From positions 1,984,001 to 2,048,000 of the forward strand of contig NZ_JAOQNK010000001.1 of assembly GCF_025961315.1 (NCBI RefSeq): a DNA stretch of 64,000 bases, read 5' to 3'. Position 1 is the first letter of the stretch. Each line of letters begins with the position of its first letter. A program made the position numbers and the translations under genes. Source of the DNA: Sphingobacterium kitahiroshimense. GTDB taxonomy: Bacteria > Bacteroidota > Bacteroidia > Sphingobacteriales > Sphingobacteriaceae. Shown here piece after piece: positions 36,942 to 46,511 of the stretch. The notes under the pieces are model-generated. The model did no database searches. It saw only the letters and a program-made list of their open reading frames with translations, and was not told where the DNA came from.

Positions 36942-36975
36942 AAAAGCCCCAAAAGTATTTAACTTCTGGAGCTCT
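36942..36975 (-). terminator. Terminator of the pirin gene
   Basis: On the reverse strand GCTCCAGAAGT/ACTTTTGGGGC (one mismatch and one G-T pair) around an AT loop, followed by TTTTGTT, about 30 bases past the stop codon. Confidence 0.55.
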
Positions 36976-37003
36976 CTTTATATTTCTGCACGTCTTTTTT
37001 AGC

Positions 37004-37864
37004 TTAATCAGCCAGATATCCGAACTTACCTGTTTGAAAATCCTCAAATGCCTGATTGATTTCTGCTCTAGTATTCATCACAAATGGTCCGTGACTTACA
37101 ATAGGCTCTAAAATAGGCTCTCCGCTCATAATCAATACTACCGCCTCATCTAACGCCTGAACATTAAATTCCTCTCCTTCATTTCCGAACATAACAAAAT
37201 GGTCTGTTGGAGCCTTATCTTTACCATTTATTAGCACATTTCCTTCAATGACAATCATGGCAGTATTATAATGTGCCGGGAAAGAAAAGGATGCTTTTCC
37301 TCCAGCTTCCAATTTTGCATTCATAACATGCATGGGTGTGAAAGTTGACGCTGGCCCTTTATTTCCCTGATACTCTCCTGCAATCACTTCAATCTCTCCT
37401 TGATCGAGTTTCACTTTAGTTTGCTCGTTATTTGCAATAGCTTGATATTTTGGTGTACTCATCTTATCTTTTGCAGGTAAATTGACCCACAACTGTACCA
37501 TCTGAAAGTCTCCTCCGGTTTTACTCCATTCTGTTTCATGAAATTCCTTATGCAATATACCAGATGCAGCAGTCATCCATTGAACATCACCTTCTTTAAT
37601 AACTCCGCCGCCACCAGAACTATCTCCGTGCTCTACACGACCTTTATAGGCAATGGTTACGGTTTCAAATCCACGATGTGGATGTACTCCCACTCCTTTT
37701 GGAATTTCACTTGGCGGAAAATGGTAAGTTGAGTTATAATCCAGCATAATAAATGGACTCATCCTACTAGCGGAAGCAATACTTGGTATTAAATTATGTA
37801 CTCGAAATCCATCTCCAACAAAGTGAGCTGCTTGCGGTTTTGCAATAATTTCTACATTTTTCAT
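37004..37864 (-). CDS. Pirin family protein
   Basis: A 286-residue bicupin. The N-terminal cupin contains the metal-binding GVHPHRGFETVTI (56-68) and later His/Glu ligands (HGDSSG, LHKEFHETE), followed by the second cupin. Pirins bind Fe(II). Bacterial members include quercetin 2,3-dioxygenases and regulators. Which applies here cannot be decided. Monocistronic. Confidence 0.9.
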   Translation of the reverse strand: MKNVEIIAKPQAAHFVGDGFRVHNLIPSIASASRMSPFIMLDYNSTYHFPPSEIPKGVGVHPHRGFETVTIAYKGRVEHGDSSGGGGVIKEGDVQWMTAASGILHKEFHETEWSKTGGDFQMVQLWVNLPAKDKMSTPKYQAIANNEQTKVKLDQGEIEVIAGEYQGNKGPASTFTPMHVMNAKLEAGGKASFSFPAHYNTAMIVIEGNVLINGKDKAPTDHFVMFGNEGEEFNVQALDEAVVLIMSGEPILEPIVSHGPFVMNTRAEINQAFEDFQTGKFGYLAD

Positions 37865-38049
37865 ATCCTTTTCCTTTTGTATACCACAAAGTTAGCGGAA
37901 GAAAGCCTCAAATTAATTGATGTAGGATAAGAAAAATCTACGCATAATTTTGTACATTTTATATTGTTTTTATTTGGATGTCATTGAAAACCAATTCAAA
38001 AACACTATTAAATCGGTAAAAAACACCATATGTAGCCTTGATAATAATC

Positions 38050-38057
38050 TAAATTTG
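38050..38057 (+). promoter_or_regulatory. -7 element of the phosphoesterase gene
   Basis: TAAATTTG is an exact TAnnTTTG match, 15 bases before the ATG. No -33 TTG at usual spacing is present. Confidence 0.45.
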
Positions 38058-38072
38058 TTTTAAAATTAGATT

Positions 38073-38801
38073 ATGATTCAGATTGCCATTTTTAGTGATA
38101 TACACGGAAACCTTCCTGCACTGAATGCAGTACTAGCAGATATTCAATCAAAAAACATTTATTATAAATATTGCTTAGGTGATCTTGTGGACTTTGCTCC
38201 CTGGGGTAATGAAGTGATCGAACTGATCAAAAACGAAAAAATCCCCTGCTTAATGGGGAATCACGATGAACGTATAGCTTTCGATCTACCCATTATCCCA
38301 TTAGAAAAACATGATGCTGAAGAAACTGAGAACCGCATAATTGCCATTAAACACAGTAAGGAAACTATCACACATGAAAATAAATTATTCTTGGGGCAGC
38401 TCCCTTACTTAATGCAGTTGGACTTTAAGGTCAAACATAAGCACTGGAAGATTCAATTGATTCACGGAAGTCTAGAAAGCAATGAAGCATATCTTTATGC
38501 ATCAGAACCCAACAGTACTTTTGAAGATATCTTCTTTAAAACTCATGCTGATATAATAGTTATGGGTCATACACATCTCCCTTTCATCAAAGATATTGAC
38601 AAAAAATGGGCAATCAACACAGGTTCCGTGGGAAGATCAAAAAAGATGTGCAAAGATGCAACTTATCTTTTAGTCGAACTTCATGAAGACCGAATACATA
38701 CCGAAATCATACAGGTTCCATTTGATATTATTGCGGTAGCTCATGAAATAAAAGCTAGTGGTATACCTGATTTTTATGCGAAATTTCTACTCTCTGAATA
38801 A
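38073..38801 (+). CDS. Calcineurin-like metallophosphoesterase (YfcE/MJ0936 type)
   Basis: A 242-residue two-metal phosphoesterase. All signature blocks are visible: SDIHGNLPAL (Asp9, His11), LGDLVDFAPW, MGNHDER, LIHGS and MGHTHLPF, with the late NTGSVGR. Substrates for this group include phosphodiesters and cyclic nucleotides, and none can be named here. Soluble, single gene. Confidence 0.88.
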   Translation: MIQIAIFSDIHGNLPALNAVLADIQSKNIYYKYCLGDLVDFAPWGNEVIELIKNEKIPCLMGNHDERIAFDLPIIPLEKHDAEETENRIIAIKHSKETITHENKLFLGQLPYLMQLDFKVKHKHWKIQLIHGSLESNEAYLYASEPNSTFEDIFFKTHADIIVMGHTHLPFIKDIDKKWAINTGSVGRSKKMCKDATYLLVELHEDRIHTEIIQVPFDIIAVAHEIKASGIPDFYAKFLLSE

Positions 38802-38854
38802 ACAGCCGTTAAACAAGAAAAGATGTATCTCTCTTTTCTTCAACATTTAATAGT

Positions 38855-39493
38855 TTAATTCTTAATCTCTGACAACTCAAAATTAACGGGCTGTACTGGG
38901 TAATCCTGACTGTCTGTTTTTACTTTACTGATCTTTAGAATGACATCCAGTCCTTCATATATTTCTCCAAAGACGGTAAAATCATGATCTAAACGGGGCT
39001 GTCCTCCAATTTTTAAATATGTTGCTCTTTGCTCAGGAGTATATTTTATTTTTTTCTTCACTTCCAGATCATCAAGCTCTTTTGCTATTATTTTTTTTCC
39101 TACGACAAAATAGATCTGATTAAGGAAAGAGGCCTTCTCCGCATTTCCATCCCTTCCTGCCCCCAATGCTCCAACTTTATGAAATGCTCTTGGATCAAAC
39201 TCAGCCGCTAGACGAGGTTTTTCTCTGGCCGGATCCGCAGATTCACGCTTCTCAATATCAATATCATGCTCTCCCCCCTGCACTACAAAATCTGAAATAA
39301 TACGATTGAATAAAGCGTCTTTGTACACCTGAGTCTTGATTGCATTTAAAATTAAATCCCGATGAGCTGGTGTATAGTCATATAAGACAACTTTAATATT
39401 GCCATACGCTGTCTTAAAGAGCAACTGGTGCGTCTGACTTTTGACAACCGTTGCAAAAAATAAACATAAAAGAGAAAGGATGATATTTTTCAT
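38855..39493 (-). CDS. Exported cyclophilin-type peptidyl-prolyl isomerase
   Basis: A 212-residue protein with a signal peptide (cleavage near VVKSQ) and one cyclophilin domain. YGNIKVVLYDYTPAHRDLI opens the fold, FNRIISDFVVQGGEHDID holds the catalytic Arg, and HDFTVFGEIYEGLDVI closes it. It speeds proline isomerisation in the periplasm. A lysine-rich insertion (about 130-155) interrupts the barrel relative to E. coli PpiA. Confidence 0.88.
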   Translation of the reverse strand: MKNIILSLLCLFFATVVKSQTHQLLFKTAYGNIKVVLYDYTPAHRDLILNAIKTQVYKDALFNRIISDFVVQGGEHDIDIEKRESADPAREKPRLAAEFDPRAFHKVGALGAGRDGNAEKASFLNQIYFVVGKKIIAKELDDLEVKKKIKYTPEQRATYLKIGGQPRLDHDFTVFGEIYEGLDVILKISKVKTDSQDYPVQPVNFELSEIKN

Positions 39494-39987
39494 ATGCTAA
39501 AATTTAAATGAAGGTAATTCATTTTTTAATAAATAGTAAAGCAGAAGTTATAATTGTTCAAAAAAACATGAATAGGTATGATAATTTGAACCTACCCCCC
39601 TATCCTTTCAAGGCAGGAAAATTAACTGGTCTTTCTATTTTCGAACGAATACATCACTAGTCTATTCCAGCTACAACTTTTCTCAGATAAACGATGATCA
39701 ATAAAAGAGTTGGAGATTTTTTTATAACAAATAGAAAAGGTTTTAAAAATTTATTTTATTATAAGGAAGAATTTGGTCATTGCTGTATACATAAAATTTG
39801 AAGCAAAGCAAAGGGAGACAATTGGATCCGTCTTAAAAATTTCATATCTAAGACAAAGCCTCGGTGACTTTGTCTTAGATATGATAATAATGATAATCTT
39901 GATTGTTTATTTAATGGTATACAAATTAGTTTATATACCGATGAAAAGAGAGCTCAAACTATCAATTTTTATCAATCTTGCTTACTA
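39494..39987. other. Intergenic region with a strong hairpin
   Basis: About 490 bases without a convincing gene. A perfect 16-base stem (CATATCTAAGACAAAG and complement, nine-base loop) lies at 39843-39883. On the reverse strand the stem is followed by AAATTTTT, so it may end the folB transcript. A 72-codon frame across it is rejected. Confidence 0.55.
39843..39883 (-). terminator. Hairpin downstream of folB
   Basis: Sixteen perfect base pairs with a nine-base loop. A T-run begins three bases after the stem on the reverse strand. It lies about 105 bases past the folB stop, which is far but possible. Confidence 0.5.
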
Positions 39988-40353
39988 CTAAATGCAAGAG
40001 TATTGAACAGCAACTTTAGAATGCGCAGCATCTCCACCAAAGGGAGGATTCATTTTTTTTATAGAAACATCTATTGTTTTTGCAAATGAAAAATGATCAT
40101 GTATAGCCTTTAGTATTTCATGAGCAGCAGATTCTAATAACTTCCTTTTGGGTTTCATGACCCGATGGATGATCTGATACAAAATCTCATAATTCACGGT
40201 CTTATCTAAATTCTCGTGGTCATCAATACCTGCATCAAACTTTACGGAAACGTTTACCAGAAATTCATTACCTAATAGTTGCTCTTCTACATAAAATCCA
40301 ATCGGAGCAAATACGCGAACATCTTCCAAAAAAACGGTTTGTACTATCTTCAT
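39988..40353 (-). CDS. folB: Dihydroneopterin aldolase
   Basis: A 121-residue enzyme of the tunnelling fold. FLEDVRVFAPIGFYVEEQLLGNEF matches the N-terminal FolB pattern, TVNYEILYQII follows, LLESAAHEI contains the catalytic Glu region, and the C-terminal strand holds the catalytic Lys (DVSIKKMNPPFGG). It cleaves 7,8-dihydroneopterin to hydroxymethyl-dihydropterin in folate synthesis. No other folate genes are adjacent. Confidence 0.9.
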   Translation of the reverse strand: MKIVQTVFLEDVRVFAPIGFYVEEQLLGNEFLVNVSVKFDAGIDDHENLDKTVNYEILYQIIHRVMKPKRKLLESAAHEILKAIHDHFSFAKTIDVSIKKMNPPFGGDAAHSKVAVQYSCI

Positions 40354-40588
40354 CCTACAAACCTATATTTTTATTCTGAATAAAACAGAATATGAGTTCA
40401 ATTTCCTGTCACATAGAAAGTCCAATTATGCAGACTATCATCCAAGAGGGTATACATATTTTAGAATGGCGAATTTCTAAAACTCATATCCACTCACAAA
40501 CGTCCCCCTTGTAAACTTACATTTTTCTTAACAAACCTGAATGCGCGATGACATATGAGAGTTTATTCTCTTATTGAGACAGAAAAAT

Positions 40589-41023
40589 TTAATGAACAGA
40601 CACAACCTCTACTTCAAAAATTAGTGTAGCATTTCCGCTAATTTCTTTCGAAACACTTAATTCTCCATATCCGAGCGAAGATGGTATATACAAACGCCAT
40701 TTACTGCCTTCTTTCATGAGCTGCAGTGCTTCTGTCCATCCAGCTATCACTTCATTCACTGGAAAAGATACAGGTTTCTTCTTCTTGGCGGTTGAGTCAA
40801 AAACAGTTCCATTGATAAGGCGTCCTTCATAAAAACATTTTACACTATCGGTTAGTTTAGGAATCTTACCATTGCCCTCTTCTATTACCTCATACTGCAA
40901 ACCAGAAGGCAGGCTGACCACAGTACCACGCAATGCATTTTCTTTAAGAAATGCTTCACCTTCTACCAAATTTTTTTTTGCCTCTAAGCGTAACTTTTTT
41001 AAATATCCTGTCGCGTTAGCCAT
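40589..41023 (-). CDS. FKBP-type peptidyl-prolyl isomerase
   Basis: Start taken at ATG 41023 (MANATGYLKK; 144 residues). A start six codons upstream (41041) would overlap TATGTTTG (41035-41042), a match to the -7 consensus, and the 41023 ATG follows an A-rich stretch typical of Bacteroidota initiation. A short helical N-terminal segment precedes one FKBP domain: LPSGLQYEVIEEGNG, VKCFYEGRLINGTVFDST, then PSSLGYGE. There is no signal peptide. It catalyses proline isomerisation, probably in the cytoplasm. Confidence 0.85.
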   Translation of the reverse strand: MANATGYLKKLRLEAKKNLVEGEAFLKENALRGTVVSLPSGLQYEVIEEGNGKIPKLTDSVKCFYEGRLINGTVFDSTAKKKKPVSFPVNEVIAGWTEALQLMKEGSKWRLYIPSSLGYGELSVSKEISGNATLIFEVEVVSVH

Positions 41024-41125
41024 ATTTTTTTTTTCAAACATAGATAATTTTGTTTTATCTATAATAATAACTGCATCTCATGCGAAACAAAATTATCGAT
41101 CTCCCCTCTGTTGTAAGGAATTATT

Positions 41126-42061
41126 TTACTTAGGAAAGATATCAATCTCTACCTCATCATTCAATTTCCAGTCGAAAACAACTGAAATAGGCCAATGGTC
41201 GGACAAAGGTTCGCCATACTGATCGACAAACTTTTCTTTCTCTACTTCATAAACTTTTGGAATTAACGTCAGCTTATCATTACTTCTGAACATGACTTTA
41301 TCGATCGATTCTGATTCATTATTAATATCCATAATATCAACACATAAAAACAAGGGGTCAATAATTGGAATCACGTGATCACGTTGCAAGGTGATCCAGC
41401 AATCTTCCAGCTTTGTCTTATCCATAAACTCCACCAAGTTGTCTTCAGAGAATGAGAAGTGAGAATTAAAATCACCGGCAACTATGATTGCCTTTCCTAC
41501 CGAAAACTTATTGATGTAAGTAGCCAACTGCAGATAATTAGCCCGTCTAGCCTTTGCTGCACGCGGATGATCCTGAGAGTTAGCATGAATATTATAAAAA
41601 TCAACCTCAACACCTAAGCCTAAATGCACAGTACAATGACTAAAGCCTTTTGGTGTTAAACGATCTGATCCCGTCCTATTCTGCCATTCAATTCGCTTAA
41701 AATTGGTTATCGGATATCGGGACAAACTATCCAGGCCATCCCCAAAAATAGCTAAACCCATACTGATGGTACGGTAAGGGTGAGAATTACCACCTTGGTA
41801 TAAGTAGGTATTGTAATTAAAATCTTCTTGAATATGCACAATGTCAAAGTCATTACATAGCATACCTATAGTCGCGATACTAGTAGATCGATTTGTTTTG
41901 GCTGCAGAAATAACTTGGGGTAAACCTGCAATATTATAAGTTATAATAGAAAAATTGCCCGATCTATCATCGGACAATTCATATTCTTGTTCATGTATAA
42001 AAACACGGACTTTCCTTCGTATCAAAGATTTCCATAACTCATGTAGATATTGAAAAAACAT
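41126..42061 (-). CDS. Endonuclease/exonuclease/phosphatase family protein
   Basis: A 311-residue EEP-fold hydrolase: IITYNIAGLP (Asn), IVHIQEDFN (Glu metal ligand), FYNIHANSQ, IIVAGDFNSHF (Asp/Asn catalytic pair) and LSDHWPISVVF (Asp-His). Targets in the family range from DNA to sphingomyelin and inositol phosphates. The first 20 residues are amphipathic rather than a clear signal peptide, so location is unclear. Confidence 0.85.
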   Translation of the reverse strand: MFFQYLHELWKSLIRRKVRVFIHEQEYELSDDRSGNFSIITYNIAGLPQVISAAKTNRSTSIATIGMLCNDFDIVHIQEDFNYNTYLYQGGNSHPYRTISMGLAIFGDGLDSLSRYPITNFKRIEWQNRTGSDRLTPKGFSHCTVHLGLGVEVDFYNIHANSQDHPRAAKARRANYLQLATYINKFSVGKAIIVAGDFNSHFSFSEDNLVEFMDKTKLEDCWITLQRDHVIPIIDPLFLCVDIMDINNESESIDKVMFRSNDKLTLIPKVYEVEKEKFVDQYGEPLSDHWPISVVFDWKLNDEVEIDIFPK

Positions 42062-42157
42062 ATATGCTTACAACTAGTCTATTTTCAATGACAAATATAG
42101 AATGCCCATATTAAATTACAATAACCCTACGATTAAACTTCATTAAATCATTTTTGT

Positions 42158-42922
42158 TTACAGCATCTGGTCAATAGCATCCCATAATTTAATCCGCTTT
42201 TGTAGAGCAATTTTTGAAACCTGTTCCACTTGCTTCCACTTTACAGGATCAGCCTCACAAAGCTCCATAATCATCTTCATTGCCAGGGGACCATGTTCAT
42301 CTGCATCTAATTCAATATGTCTTTCAAAATAATAAAGCAGCTTTTCCAAATTTGAATTTGGAAAATTTAGCTGGATCTCTTTTAAAATAGAAGAAAACAT
42401 ATCCGGTATCAAATCTTCTCTTCCGAAAGTAAACGCAGCTGCGATTTCATGAGCTGTTCCATTTGCAATAACATCAAAAGTAAATATTAAAAATTCTTTT
42501 ATGTTCGGGTGCAAAGTACTTTCGGCAATAACTTTTAAAATATCACCACCTTCATAAACATCTTTTAGAAAATTATTAACTTCACTACTGTCCCCCCTCA
42601 GTGTATCTAAAGCATCCAGATACATTTCAAAATGGCTCAATCTACGACCATCTATATATTCATCGGATTCCTCGGCAACAACAATTTCATTAATTAAATA
42701 TCTGGTATTCGGAAATTTTGAAGGATACCATGGCGTTGTTGTACAGGTTAATTTCTGCTGTAATGCTTTCAATAACGACATAAAATCCCACACAGCATAT
42801 ATATGCCCTTGCATAAACACTTGAAGATCTTCAATAGTTTTTATTTTATAATAAAGTGGGTGTGCAAGTAATTGATTTCGCTCGGTAGCAATGAAGGCAT
42901 TAACATTATTGATGTATTCCAT
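42158..42922 (-). CDS. DUF3050 domain protein (heme-oxygenase-like fold)
   Basis: A 254-residue helical protein with the DUF3050 pattern: LLAHPLYYKI, MQGHIYAVWDFMSLLKALQ (about 53-71), TRYLINEIVVAEESDEY and LSHFEMYLDAL. The spaced His and Glu residues on helices resemble the metal-binding positions of heme-oxygenase-like diiron proteins. The reaction is unknown. Single gene. Confidence 0.82.
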   Translation of the reverse strand: MEYINNVNAFIATERNQLLAHPLYYKIKTIEDLQVFMQGHIYAVWDFMSLLKALQQKLTCTTTPWYPSKFPNTRYLINEIVVAEESDEYIDGRRLSHFEMYLDALDTLRGDSSEVNNFLKDVYEGGDILKVIAESTLHPNIKEFLIFTFDVIANGTAHEIAAAFTFGREDLIPDMFSSILKEIQLNFPNSNLEKLLYYFERHIELDADEHGPLAMKMIMELCEADPVKWKQVEQVSKIALQKRIKLWDAIDQML

Positions 42923-43362
42923 ATCTTATGATTTGAAAGCAAAAATAGGTTCTCAAAATGAAAACTCTTCTGTTTTAAAAAAAATTGACGTCTTATTTAC
43001 ATATGATCACCTATGCTTGTTTAGGTCCGGCTAAAAAAATAGAAAAGCTTGAAGTGGGGAACCTCAAGCTTATCGTTAGCCATATATTAACCTATTTTAT
43101 GAAAAGTATTTGTAATTAAAACGACCGACTTATTAAATTATTGTGCTTCGTTTTATTTTTTTTATAATTATTATCAAAATTAATATTTGTTAATAACTGC
43201 TGTCCTCCCTAAATATACCATTATTAGAGTTGATGTATATATAACGATAGCATGGATGTTTTTATTATCTCTCAAAAAAAATAATGCAAATTCCAGTGAA
43301 TATTAAACTTCTAAGGTATATTTATTGTTGTACAAGAGTAATTCAATTAAAACACAATCGAT
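42923..43362. other. Intergenic region upstream of PPK2
   Basis: 440 AT-rich bases. A composite hairpin at 43029-43081 pairs GGCTA with TAGCC outside and AAGCTTGA with TCAAGCTT inside, with a loop AGTGGGGAACC. No T-run follows. No open frame and no known riboswitch was recognised. Confidence 0.4.
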
Positions 43363-44172
43363 ATGGCAGATTTCAATTTAGAAGACTTTGTAAATATTTT
43401 AAACAATAAGGAGGTTTTTCAGTACTTGATTGATAAGAAAGTAATCAAGGAAAAAAAGTTTTTAGAGACATATGAATACGAGAAGGAATTACATGAGCTG
43501 CAAATTGAGCTAACGGCGATTCAAAATAAAGTCATATCAGACAATAAACGTGTTTTGGTTATTTTTGAAGGTAGAGATGCTGCTGGTAAAGGTGGTGCTA
43601 TAGAAAGATTGGTAGAATATTTAAATCCTAAAAAATTAAGGGTAGTCAGCCTCCCTAAACCAACTGCAGAAGAATCAACTCAATGGTATTTTCAACGCTA
43701 TTTCAAACAGCTGCCCAATGCAGGGGAAATTGTGTTCTTTGACAGAAGCTGGTATAACCGGGCTGTTGTTGAACCAGTTTTTGGTTTCTGTACTCCAGAA
43801 CAACACACGCTATTTTTAAAACAAGTTAATGAAGTAGAAGAACTTTTAATACAGGATGGAGTTATCATCATTAAATTCTTTTTAAGTATATCTAAAGAAG
43901 AGCAGGCGAAGCGACTGGAAGAAAGGAGAACAGACGTTTTAAAACAATGGAAAATTGGCCCTCTTGACCAACAGGCGCAAGAAAAATGGAGTGATTATAC
44001 CAGTTATATCAAGACATTATTTAAAACTACCGGCACCAAATTATCACCGTGGATAGAAATTGAAACGGATAACAAGAAAAAAGCCCGTCTTGAAGCGTTC
44101 AAAATCATCATTAATCAGATTGCAAATCAAAAGAGAGAAAAAACAGAAGATTTTGTTAAAATCCATAATTAA
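43363..44172 (+). CDS. ppk2: Polyphosphate kinase 2 family protein
   Basis: A 269-residue PPK2. The Walker A loop is FEGRDAAGKGGAIERL (about 70-85), and the paired Walker B and lid blocks are IVFFDRSWYNRAVVEPVFGF and KRLEERRTDVLKQWKIGPLD. The length fits a single-domain PPK2 that moves phosphate between polyphosphate and nucleotides. Whether it prefers ADP/GDP or AMP cannot be settled by eye. It converges on an outer-membrane protein gene with a shared hairpin. Confidence 0.9.
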   Translation: MADFNLEDFVNILNNKEVFQYLIDKKVIKEKKFLETYEYEKELHELQIELTAIQNKVISDNKRVLVIFEGRDAAGKGGAIERLVEYLNPKKLRVVSLPKPTAEESTQWYFQRYFKQLPNAGEIVFFDRSWYNRAVVEPVFGFCTPEQHTLFLKQVNEVEELLIQDGVIIIKFFLSISKEEQAKRLEERRTDVLKQWKIGPLDQQAQEKWSDYTSYIKTLFKTTGTKLSPWIEIETDNKKKARLEAFKIIINQIANQKREKTEDFVKIHN

Positions 44173-44181
44173 ATTCGAAAT

Positions 44182-44214
44182 CGGAAAAGAGTGCGTTATT
44201 TCGTCTCTTTTCCG
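44182..44214. terminator. Hairpin between convergent genes, overlapping a stop codon
   Basis: CGGAAAAGAG/CTCTTTTCCG stem (10 bases) with a 13-base loop that contains the TAA (44196-44198) of the leftward outer-membrane protein gene. T-runs are short. Confidence 0.55.
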
Positions 44215-44876
44215 CTAATTGAACCTTCTACTCCTATTACTTTAATTACTTTATCACCCAGTCTTGTTATATCCGACTTAAGCCCAACCATAACAGTCAT
44301 AATATTGATTGGAGTGTCCTGTATTTTATTAAATGAATGTAAATAACCGATTTCCAAACCCAGGAAAAAACCATTAAATCGATAATCAGCACCAACCCCG
44401 AGTTTGCCTGAAAAAGAGAATTTTTTCTGATTTTCAATTTTAGCGATACTGTTGACAGCATCGACCTTCACTCTTGGTTCTGTCAAGAATCCAACACCAG
44501 GACCTGCATAAGCATAGGCATTTAATTTCTTTAGCTGTTTACGAATCCCCCCAGCTAGGGAGAACATGTAAAAATTAGCATTAGCATCCTCTATCTTATA
44601 AGGATACTGATTGTCCTGAATCTTTTGCTTGTAATCAAACGATAATGTATATAAAGCTGGATATAGATAATACTTTGGATTTTTCAATGAAATATCCAAA
44701 CCTAAACTTCCTGAAAACTTTGGAGACAGAACATCTTTTGTCTTACCTAACGGAAAGCCCATTCCTGTTCCACCAAAATAATACACTTTGCGGTAATGAA
44801 GTGTATCTACACCCGACTGGGCAAAAACAGAGCAACACAAGAACAAACAAAATACAGTTGTTAAAATACTCTTCAT
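44196..44876 (-). CDS. Outer-membrane beta-barrel protein
   Basis: Start taken at ATG 44876, giving a standard signal peptide (MKSILTTVFCLFLCCSVFAQ). A longer frame begins 20 codons earlier with no secretory feature. The mature 206 residues alternate polar and hydrophobic residues as in small OMP barrels (SGKLGVGADYRFNGFFLGLE, IGYLHSFN). Specific function unknown. The last codons fall inside a terminator hairpin. Confidence 0.75.
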   Translation of the reverse strand: MKSILTTVFCLFLCCSVFAQSGVDTLHYRKVYYFGGTGMGFPLGKTKDVLSPKFSGSLGLDISLKNPKYYLYPALYTLSFDYKQKIQDNQYPYKIEDANANFYMFSLAGGIRKQLKKLNAYAYAGPGVGFLTEPRVKVDAVNSIAKIENQKKFSFSGKLGVGADYRFNGFFLGLEIGYLHSFNKIQDTPINIMTVMVGLKSDITRLGDKVIKVIGVEGSISGKETK

Positions 44877-44941
44877 AAAAAACGAATCTATTATTGTATT
44901 ACAATAATAGACTCTAAAAGTTTTATATATGATCAATTATA

Positions 44942-45553
44942 TTAAAAATAATTTTTTGACTGTGGTCCCTGACTAAACAATAAATCCACAATGCTCAAAT
45001 CTGAATAAAATCCATTTTTCTCCTCAAACACTTGGTAATAAGGTTTCGGGTTTAATAAGAGACTTTCTTTCTTGGGATGGATACGGTCTCTAAAATCCAG
45101 CGCATCGGGAACCGACCTAAAATATTCATCTGTAAAAGACAATTCACGCTTTAATTTTAATGATTTTAACAAGAGCTCAAGCTGCGCAATATTGAAGTCA
45201 AATAGAAAATCAAACTTCTTATTGTAAAACTGAGCGAAATCATCCTCATAATATTCAAAATAAGCAGAATTGCGATATGCGGCTTGAAGACTCAACCAAT
45301 GTAATCGTTGCCAGTCAAACTCATAGGAAATGCGCTTTTCCGACATCGGTGAACGTTCCTTTTTACTATGCTGTATGGGTACAATCAATTCCTGTATACC
45401 ATTTGCAGTTGCAATACGTGTTCTAGAACGATAAGTTTGCTTTTGGAAATTATCATACTTCTCAATCAATACAGGTAACGCATTTTGTTGGATACAATGA
45501 AAATAAGAAACCGGAGGTAAGTAGCAAGTCGTTAATAATAAATGAGTTGACAT
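44942..45553 (-). CDS. WbqC-like family protein
   Basis: A 203-residue protein with the WbqC pattern: TTCYLPPVSYFHCIQQ, KYDNFQKQTYRSRTRIATANG, LIVPIQHSK and DWQRLHWLSLQAAYRNSAYF. WbqC-like proteins occur in O-antigen clusters and, in Bacteroidota, as stand-alone genes. Their reaction is not known, though a glycan- or aminoacyl-related role is often supposed. It is divergent from the acyltransferase-glycosyltransferase pair, which fits a surface-polysaccharide link. Confidence 0.85.
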   Translation of the reverse strand: MSTHLLLTTCYLPPVSYFHCIQQNALPVLIEKYDNFQKQTYRSRTRIATANGIQELIVPIQHSKKERSPMSEKRISYEFDWQRLHWLSLQAAYRNSAYFEYYEDDFAQFYNKKFDFLFDFNIAQLELLLKSLKLKRELSFTDEYFRSVPDALDFRDRIHPKKESLLLNPKPYYQVFEEKNGFYSDLSIVDLLFSQGPQSKNYF

Positions 45554-45644
45554 AAAAAATCGTTGTATTTTACTTTATCTACTGCAAAAATAACTTAAAT
45601 TAGGGATATTTGCAGGTAAGATTTACAATAGTTATCACGTTTAC

Positions 45645-46511
45645 ATGAAACAAAAAGCATTAGCAGCACTTCTATACCTTTTCGCTTTGATGCCATTTTG
45701 GTTCATTTATATGATATCCGATGTGTTATACTATGTATTCTATTATATAATAAGATATCGCAAAAACGTCGTATTTAATAATCTTAGAAATTCATTTCCT
45801 GAAAAAGATGAAGAAGAGATTATTAATATAGCGAAGAAATTTTACCGTTTTTTTCCTGACATGATTCTTGAATGTCTAAAGTTCAAGAGTATAAGCCGCG
45901 CTGAAGTAAAAAAAAGAATCACACTAATTGATGATCATGAATTAACTAAGCACTTGGACCAAAATAGAACAGTTATTGCCGTCACTGCACATTATGCCAA
46001 TTGGGAATATGGTATTCACCGTTTAGGTGCCATTACAGAAGCTCCGACCCTCATTGTATACAAACCGCTAAATAATAAAACCATAGACAGTGTTTACAAT
46101 CAGGTCCGTTCTCGATTCGGCGCTATTATGGTCCCAATGAAACAAATAGTGCGGCATCTAGCTAAATTAAGAGGAAAACCAAGTGTCAGCGTTTTTGTAG
46201 CAGATCAAGCTCCTTTACATTCGGATGCTGACTATTTTCTACAGTTCTTAAATCAGGAAACGCTTGTTTATACCGGTGTTGAACGAATTTCTAAAATGAC
46301 CAATGGTCCTATAGTTTTTTGCCATATCGGAAGAAAAGAGAAAAGAGGATATTATTTTTGTAAATTTACAACATTAATTGAAGACCCATCTTCTTACTCC
46401 GACAAGGAAATAACCCATATCCATAATGCTTTTACGGAAAAAATAATCCGCGAAGAGCCACAATATTGGCTTTGGACACATAGAAGATGGAAAAGAAAAC
46501 GTAGAAAATGA
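45645..46511 (+). CDS. LpxL/HtrB-like lysophospholipid or lipid A acyltransferase
   Basis: A 288-residue inner-membrane protein with an N-terminal anchor (about 5-32) and the acyltransferase motif HYANWE (H-x4-E) in VTAHYANWEYGIH. The late WLWTHRRWKRKR is the typical LpxL ending. It would attach a secondary acyl chain to lipid A or a related lipid. It overlaps the downstream glycosyltransferase by four bases (ATGA), so the two are translationally coupled. Confidence 0.88.
   Translation: MKQKALAALLYLFALMPFWFIYMISDVLYYVFYYIIRYRKNVVFNNLRNSFPEKDEEEIINIAKKFYRFFPDMILECLKFKSISRAEVKKRITLIDDHELTKHLDQNRTVIAVTAHYANWEYGIHRLGAITEAPTLIVYKPLNNKTIDSVYNQVRSRFGAIMVPMKQIVRHLAKLRGKPSVSVFVADQAPLHSDADYFLQFLNQETLVYTGVERISKMTNGPIVFCHIGRKEKRGYYFCKFTTLIEDPSSYSDKEITHIHNAFTEKIIREEPQYWLWTHRRWKRKRRK

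Noticed and set aside
39773-39991. 72-codon forward frame
   Set aside because: It crosses a perfect 16-base hairpin, runs into the folB stop region and has a composition unlike neighbouring genes. A terminator explains the DNA better.
44877-44936. 20-codon N-terminal extension of the outer-membrane protein
   Set aside because: It would precede and disable a normal signal peptide starting at 44876.
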